64,000 bases of DNA, from the NCBI RefSeq assembly GCF_900156155.1, contig NZ_FTMD01000008.1, positions 1 to 64,000 on the forward strand, given 5' to 3'. The notes beneath the pieces were generated by a model. It searched no databases. It saw nothing but the letters and a program-made list of their open reading frames with translations, and had not been told where the DNA came from. A program made the position numbers and the translations under genes. This document shows, in pieces, positions 63,887 to 64,000 of this stretch (the first letter of the stretch is position 1; every line of letters starts with the position of its first letter). Source of the stretch: Aromatoleum tolulyticum (GTDB lineage Bacteria; Pseudomonadota; Gammaproteobacteria; Burkholderiales; Rhodocyclaceae).

Positions 63887-63892
63887 TATAAT
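63887..63892 (+). promoter_or_regulatory. candidate -10 hexamer for the truncated 3'-edge gene
   Basis: A consensus TATAAT lies 38 bases before the ATG at 63931. No matching -35 is visible at normal spacing. Confidence 0.4.
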
Positions 63893-63930
63893 GTATTTCT
63901 TGGCATTTTACGGTCGTTAAGGAAGCAGGA

Positions 63931-64000
63931 ATGAAGCCCTTGGCTCGAGTGTTGCGCAATGGTGTCGTGGCCGGTGTCGCCGCGATGGTGTGTGTCGGAT
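63931..64000 (+). CDS. start of an exported protein gene (truncated by window edge)
   Basis: An ATG 3 bases after an AGGAAGCAGG-like ribosome site opens a frame of 23 codons to the edge: MKPLARVLRNGVVAGVAAMV, basic then hydrophobic, as in a signal peptide. Product unknown. Confidence 0.55.
   Translation, partial: MKPLARVLRNGVVAGVAAMVCVG

Overview
The window is high-GC DNA from a betaproteobacterium, most likely Rhodocyclales (the Azoarcus/Aromatoleum/Thauera/Zoogloea neighbourhood). The grounds are the mix of families: a PrsK/PrsR/PrsT set, PEP-CTERM proteins, an exosortase-associated acyltransferase, a three-gene PntAA/AB/B transhydrogenase, a Gcr-type membrane protein and a rplU-rpmA-obgE-proB block. 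The assignment rests on family recognition only; no search was run.

Layout. 0-0.35 kb: 3' end of a 23S rRNA, 5S rRNA and the rRNA operon terminator. 0.4-12.4 kb: an esterase, then an envelope-polysaccharide/protein-sorting locus (priming sugar transferase, PrsK kinase, PrsR sigma-54 activator, PrsT TPR lipoprotein, nucleotide-sugar dehydrogenase, lytic transglycosylase, trypsin-like protease), closed by tRNA-Arg(CCU). 12.5-23.5 kb: mostly housekeeping or loosely linked genes (Gcr membrane protein, Uup, GIDE/EF-hand protein, LemA, HDOD protein, AcuI-like reductase, response regulator with degenerate GGDEF, PrpE). 23.5-35.3 kb: the most unusual part. It has an exosortase-associated N-acyltransferase; a convergent-free, tightly packed run of ThiF-like, nitroreductase-like, GMC oxidoreductase, SDR and left-handed-beta-helix genes; two head-to-head secreted-protein genes that share one module, only one of which ends in PEP-CTERM; a glycosyltransferase; and a second lytic transglycosylase. 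35.5-44.7 kb: a compact type II secretion/type IV pilus-like operon (F, E, L/M/N/O/C-like genes, secretin, three pseudopilins). 44.7-47.9 kb: proB, obgE, rpmA, rplU. 48-52.9 kb: glycolate oxidase operon (glcC-like regulator, glcD, a 60-residue membrane protein, glcE, glcF). 53-64 kb: PP2C phosphatase, CorA, pntAA-pntAB-pntB, a PAS-EAL protein, RhlE, RlmM, small secreted proteins and the start of a truncated gene.

How the parts may work together. PrsR carries the GAFTGA motif of sigma-54 activators. Both head-to-head secreted-protein genes at 30-31.5 kb have upstream sequences with the GG-N10-GC spacing of sigma-54 promoters. The simplest reading is that PrsK/PrsR at 3-6.5 kb switches on the PEP-CTERM protein and its PEP-less paralogue 25 kb away, while the EPS genes supply the matrix they enter. 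No exosortase is in the window, so the sorting enzyme must lie elsewhere. The acyltransferase-to-LbH cluster may make and modify a lipid-like small molecule; this is inference and is the best candidate for an undescribed system.
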